The position numbers and the translations under genes were made by a program. From positions 434,001-498,000 of the forward strand of contig NZ_JBGAFX010000003.1 in assembly GCF_044227025.1 (NCBI RefSeq): a stretch of DNA of 64,000 nt, written 5' to 3'. Positions 60,612-64,000 of the stretch are shown here, piece by piece. Position 1 is the first letter of the stretch. Every line of letters starts with the position of its first letter. Source of the DNA: Dokdonella_A sp044227025 (GTDB lineage Bacteria; Pseudomonadota; Gammaproteobacteria; Xanthomonadales; Rhodanobacteraceae). The notes under the pieces were generated by a model that had not been told where the DNA came from, did no database searches, and saw only the letters and a program-made list of their open reading frames with translations.

Positions 60612-61709
60612 TTAACCTGATGTTGCAGACCGGTTAACCGTGTCCTCTGCCGCGCGATATGCGGCGCGGAGCAGCTCGTGGAAATGGTGCACGCCGCTCT
60701 CGCGTTTCGGGTTGAGTCGTCCGGCGACGTAGGATCCTGAGGCAAGTCCGCGCTGCACCTGCTCGCAGATCGCCACGTCCTCCTTCTGCACCACGTCGCT
60801 GAAGACGAGGTCGCGTTGCTGGCGTTCGGCAGCGTCGGAGCCGGGCGGATAGTAGAAGTCGAATTCGACGCGGCAGCGATTGCCGGGCAGTGGCAGTACG
60901 CGGTTCGTCTGCAGGCGACCGGGCAGGATATTGAGCATCGTGTTCGGCCAGATCCAGTAGTACAGCGCCTCGCCATTGCCATACAGGTCGCCGGCGCTTT
61001 CCAGCGGACTCCATTGCAGCGAGTGCCAGCGCGCGAGTTCGGTGACGTAACTGCGATAGTCGAGCATCCGGTTCAATTCCGGATGGATGTGCGGAACGTG
61101 GTAGCCCTCGAGGTAGTTGTCGATGTAGATCTTCCAGTCGCAGTCGATGTCGTAGGCGACGCGGCGCTGCAACGCGTAGCCGGCGAGCGCTGCGTCGCCG
61201 ATGCGCGCGTCGATGCCGTGCAGCAGTTCGCGCAACGGTGGTGCGTCGCCGAGCGCGACGAACACAAGGTCGCGCCAGCAGGCGACGTGCGCTTCCGGCA
61301 GGCGCACGGATTCCACGTGGAAGTCGCACGCGGCATCCATTTCGGGCGCGCTGAGAAGGCGTCCATCCAGCGCGTAGGTCCAGCCGTGGTAATGGCAGCG
61401 CAGGCGCTTGGCGGCGCGACCGTCGCACAGCGCGAGTGGTCCCGCGCGATGGCGGCAGACGTTGTGCAAGGCGCGCAGTTCGCCATCCTCGCCGCGCACG
61501 ATCATGAGCGGCACGCCGGCGACTTCGGTCACGACATGGTCGCCGACGCCTTCGAGATGCGAGCGGTGCGCGGCGAGCTGCCAGCTGCGCGCCAACACCG
61601 CGCGACGGTCGAGCGCTTCGGCGTCGTTGCCGACGTAGCGGTGCGCCGGCAGCGCAGATGCATTCGCGAGCGGTTGCGCTGCAAACTCGTGCGGTTGCGG
61701 GTTCGACAT
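60612..61709 (-). CDS. Rieske non-haem iron oxygenase, large subunit
   Basis: A 365-residue ring-hydroxylating-type oxygenase alpha subunit. The Rieske site is NVCRHRAGPLALCDG and RCHYHGWTYALDG (Cys85, His87, Cys105, His108). The mononuclear iron ligands are in DNYLEGYHVPHIHPEL (His204, His209) and an Asp in QKEDVAICEQVQRGL. Among family members it is closest to choline monooxygenase/GbcA/CntA-like N-demethylating types. No reductase or small subunit is encoded next to it. Start at 61709 gives the normal N-terminus; an upstream Met (MQAKIL) is possible. Confidence 0.85.
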   Translation of the reverse strand: MSNPQPHEFAAQPLANASALPAHRYVGNDAEALDRRAVLARSWQLAAHRSHLEGVGDHVVTEVAGVPLMIVRGEDGELRALHNVCRHRAGPLALCDGRAAKRLRCHYHGWTYALDGRLLSAPEMDAACDFHVESVRLPEAHVACWRDLVFVALGDAPPLRELLHGIDARIGDAALAGYALQRRVAYDIDCDWKIYIDNYLEGYHVPHIHPELNRMLDYRSYVTELARWHSLQWSPLESAGDLYGNGEALYYWIWPNTMLNILPGRLQTNRVLPLPGNRCRVEFDFYYPPGSDAAERQQRDLVFSDVVQKEDVAICEQVQRGLASGSYVAGRLNPKRESGVHHFHELLRAAYRAAEDTVNRSATSG

Positions 61710-61969
61710 GCGGCATCCACGGGTGGCGACGGCGACCAGTATCTTGGCCTGCATCGGCGCGCGCAACGGGCTTTTGAGGGCCGAGCGCCGAGAAGCATCG
61801 CGGCTTCCGCCGCTTCCGCCGCTTCCCGATACCTCCTCCGGCAGGCGCGCACCCTTTGCGCGTCCGCGACAACCCCAACCGCATCGCGGGTTCGGTCGCC
61901 CACAGCGCGGACTCCTACAGTGCAGCTCCCCGCTGTTACGATACGACGCTTCCACTTCGCAACGGCCTG

Positions 61970-63709
61970 ATGACCGACTCTCCGCCCGCCGCCCTCACCT
62001 CGCAGGAACGGCGCGCGTTCTGGCTGTTCATGCTGTTCGCGCTGTTGCTGCTCGGTGCGGGCATCGGCTTGCGCGACCCGTGGCCGTCGGACGAGCCGCG
62101 CTACGTACTGGCCGCGAAGCAGATGGTGGAATCCGGCGACTGGCTGTTTCCGCGCCGCGGCATCGAGCTGTATTCGGACAAGCCGCCGATGCTGTTCTGG
62201 TTGCAGGCTGCCGCGTACGAACTCGTGCGCAACTGGCGCGTCGCGTTCCTGTTGCCGTCGCTGCTCGCGGGCCTGCTCACGCTTGGCTTGACCTGGGATC
62301 TCGGCCGGCGCCTGTGGAATCCGCGCGCCGGCCTGCATGCGGCGATCGGCGTGCTGTTCACGTTCGAGTTCATGTTCCAGGTGAAGCGCGCGCAGATCGA
62401 TCCGCTCGTGATGGGCTGGATCACGCTGGCGAACTGGGGCCTGCTGCTGCATTTCCTGCGTGGACCGAACTGGCGCGCGTACTGGCTCGGCTGCTTCGCG
62501 GCCGGTCTCGGCGTGATCAGCAAGGGGGTCGGCGTGCTCGCTTTGCTGATGTTCGTGCCGTACCTGTTCGCGCGCCTGCGTGGCTGGGACGGCGTCACGC
62601 GCACGTCGGGCGCGACGCTGCACTGGCTCGGCGGGTTGCTCGCGTTTCTCGCGCCGATCCTGGCGTGGGGGCTGTCGGTATTGCTGGTCGCGAAGGCGCG
62701 CGGGATGCCCGAGTACGCATCGTACGTCGACGACCTGTTCTTCCATCAGACCGCCGGACGCTATGGCGGAACGTGGTCGCACCCGCAACCGTTCTGGTAC
62801 TACCTGCCGGTGTTGCTGCTGCATTTCTTCCCGTTGTCGCTGGCGTATCCGGCCGCATTGCCACGCTGGTGGCGCGACCTGAAAGCCGGCGAAGCACGCG
62901 TGCTGCTGCCGCTGGCGTGGACGCTGCTGGTGATCGTGTTCTTCAGCATCCCGAGTGGCAAGCGCGACGTCTACCTGATGCCGGTGCTGCCGATGCTCGC
63001 GTTGTCGCTCGCTCCGTATCTGGTCGAGGCCACGCAGGCGCGCTGGCTGCGTCGGCTCGCATTCGGCGTCGCACTCGTCGCCGGGCTTGCGGTCACCGCG
63101 GTCGGCGCGTGGGCGTTGCTCGGCCATTCGAGTGCGGCGGAAGCGTGGTTGCAGCGCAAGCAGCTCGACGACCTCGGCCACTACGTGTGGACCATGTTCG
63201 TCGCGATGGGACTCGGCTTCCTCGTCGCCGCGTTGTGGTTTCGCCCCCGCCGCGGCCTGCACGCGTTGCTCGCCGGCATCGGTGCGCTGTGGCTGGTGTG
63301 GAGCGTGTGGGCGTATCCGCTGCTGAACGATTCGAGTTCCGCCGCGGGCGTGATGCGGCACGCGCGCGAGTTGGCCGGAGCGGGCAGCGAGATCGGTCTG
63401 GTCGCGTGGAAGGAACAGAACCTTCTGATGGCGCTCGGCCCGGTGCGCGACTTCGGCTTCCGCCTGCCGCGCAACCAGCAGTACGCGGCGGCACTGCGCT
63501 GGATGGAGGAGGCGCCCGCGCAGCGACGCATCTTCATCCTCGAGCAGGCGATGGACGCAGCAGGCGCCTGCCTCGATCGCACCAAGGCGACTCGCGTCGG
63601 CAATGCGAACCGGCGCGAGTGGTATCTGTTCGGTGCCGACGCGGTCGTTGCCGGTTGCGTGCCGGGCGCGGCGGCGCCCGGCGGCAACGAAGAGGACAAC
63701 GATCCTTGA
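61970..63709 (+). CDS. ArnT-like lipid-linked glycosyltransferase
   Basis: A 579-residue integral membrane protein of the GT83/PMT superfamily. RDPWPSDEPRYVLAAKQMVESGDWLFPRR is the periplasmic catalytic loop with acidic residues and the ArnT signature, followed by about eleven more TM segments. HSEQ-like FFHQTAGRYGGTWSHPQPFWYYLPVLLLHFFPLSL is typical. Members add sugars such as aminoarabinose from undecaprenyl-phosphate to lipid A or proteins. Without other arn genes in the window the donor is uncertain. Start at 61970 placed by the hydrophilic N-terminus. TACGAT at 61937-61942 is a possible -10. Confidence 0.88.
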   Translation: MTDSPPAALTSQERRAFWLFMLFALLLLGAGIGLRDPWPSDEPRYVLAAKQMVESGDWLFPRRGIELYSDKPPMLFWLQAAAYELVRNWRVAFLLPSLLAGLLTLGLTWDLGRRLWNPRAGLHAAIGVLFTFEFMFQVKRAQIDPLVMGWITLANWGLLLHFLRGPNWRAYWLGCFAAGLGVISKGVGVLALLMFVPYLFARLRGWDGVTRTSGATLHWLGGLLAFLAPILAWGLSVLLVAKARGMPEYASYVDDLFFHQTAGRYGGTWSHPQPFWYYLPVLLLHFFPLSLAYPAALPRWWRDLKAGEARVLLPLAWTLLVIVFFSIPSGKRDVYLMPVLPMLALSLAPYLVEATQARWLRRLAFGVALVAGLAVTAVGAWALLGHSSAAEAWLQRKQLDDLGHYVWTMFVAMGLGFLVAALWFRPRRGLHALLAGIGALWLVWSVWAYPLLNDSSSAAGVMRHARELAGAGSEIGLVAWKEQNLLMALGPVRDFGFRLPRNQQYAAALRWMEEAPAQRRIFILEQAMDAAGACLDRTKATRVGNANRREWYLFGADAVVAGCVPGAAAPGGNEEDNDP

Positions 63710-63767
63710 TCCGACCGTGCCCGCTGCGACGGCCTTGCGCATTCGTTCGTCCGGGTAGCCGCTTCGG

Positions 63768-64000
63768 ATGGATGCGATGACGTACCGCTTCGATGATTTC
63801 CTGCTCAACCCGGCCACGCGCGAGCTGCACCGCAACGGCGTGCCGGTGGTGTTGCCGGCGCGCGCGTTCGATTGTCTTGCCTACCTGATCGAACATCGCG
63901 AACGTGCGGTCGGTCGCGATGAGCTGATCGCCGCGGTGTGGGGGCGGGTCGAGATCAGCGACGCGCTGCTCGGCCACACGATCGTCAAGATTCGGCGCAG
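63768..64000 (+). CDS. CadC-like winged-helix regulator (5' part)
   Basis: The first 77 or so codons of a gene cut by the right edge. Residues YRFDDFLLNPATRELHRNGVPVVLPARAFDCLAYLIEHRERAVGRDELIAAVWGRVEISDALLGHTIVKIRR form an OmpR-type winged helix as found at the N-terminus of CadC-type membrane or TPR regulators in xanthomonads. No receiver domain precedes it. An alternative start lies three codons later at 63777. Target unknown. Confidence 0.75.
   Translation, partial: MDAMTYRFDDFLLNPATRELHRNGVPVVLPARAFDCLAYLIEHRERAVGRDELIAAVWGRVEISDALLGHTIVKIRR

Noticed and set aside
61803..61826. Nine-base tandem CTTCCGCCG repeats
   Set aside because: Fewer than three copies in a non-coding stretch; too short to be meaningful.

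Overview
The window looks like chromosome from a high-GC gammaproteobacterium of the Lysobacterales (Xanthomonadales), probably near Dokdonella/Rhodanobacteraceae. This is an inference. It rests on base composition, on housekeeping protein sequences that resemble xanthomonad ones (for example TrmD, for which the family-style start gives 255 residues), on many secreted multi-domain proteins and on dispersed short palindromes. No rRNA, tRNA, CRISPR, insertion sequence or prophage was seen. Almost all of the sequence is coding, with short gaps.

Layout. 1-3.2 kb: start of a divergent molybdate transport gene (modA) facing a short ModE-like regulator across a near-consensus ModE palindrome, then an OprP/OprO-type porin and a lipase-like hydrolase. 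3.3-8.0 kb: YggN-like protein, RecQ, a beta-helix 'choice-of-anchor' type exported protein and a small zinc-ribbon-like protein. 8.3-12.5 kb: a complete four-gene ABC exporter (NodT-type outer membrane factor, FtsX-type permease, ATPase, lipoprotein HlyD adaptor). 12.6-16.5 kb: a MtnX-like HAD phosphatase with a class III aminotransferase, a TraB/GumN protein and a YXWGXW protein.

16.5-33.8 kb, minus strand: lower kynurenine (tryptophan) catabolism in two blocks. One is ACMSD, a secreted unknown, then kynureninase. The other holds aminomuconate-semialdehyde dehydrogenase, carbonic anhydrase, an unknown lipoprotein, RidA-type aminomuconate deaminase, 3-hydroxyanthranilate dioxygenase and a FUSC-type aromatic-acid exporter. 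A 1494-residue secreted metalloprotease with five tandem repeats separates the blocks. Together these genes would take 3-hydroxykynurenine or kynurenine via 3-hydroxyanthranilate, ACMS and aminomuconate towards 4-oxalocrotonate. Tryptophan dioxygenase and kynurenine monooxygenase are not in the window.

33.8-45 kb: housekeeping genes: asnS, an A-type Fe-S carrier, rpsF-rpsR-rplI, dnaB, alr, radA, a ypjD/ccsA-like gene and ffh. 45-49 kb: a three-gene exported cassette (DUF1800, DUF1501, CxxCH protein). 49.2-53.6 kb: rpsP-rimM-trmD-rplS and htpG. 53.6-64 kb: a PKD/PPC exported protein, a DUF4097 lipoprotein, a methionine-type aminotransferase plus omega-amidase pair, a Rieske oxygenase, an ArnT-like glycosyltransferase and the start of a CadC-like regulator.

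The most notable unexplained signal is a short hydrophobic-aromatic motif of the form [I/V/L]-F-x-x-G-F-[D/E], sometimes degenerate, at the extreme C-terminus of three unrelated exported proteins here and near the mature N-terminus of a fourth. It behaves like a sorting or anchoring tag. Other leads are the ModE operator, paired TAGGGCGG palindromes that supply stop codons, a perfect DnaA box in front of dnaB, and unknown exported proteins embedded in the kynurenine operons.
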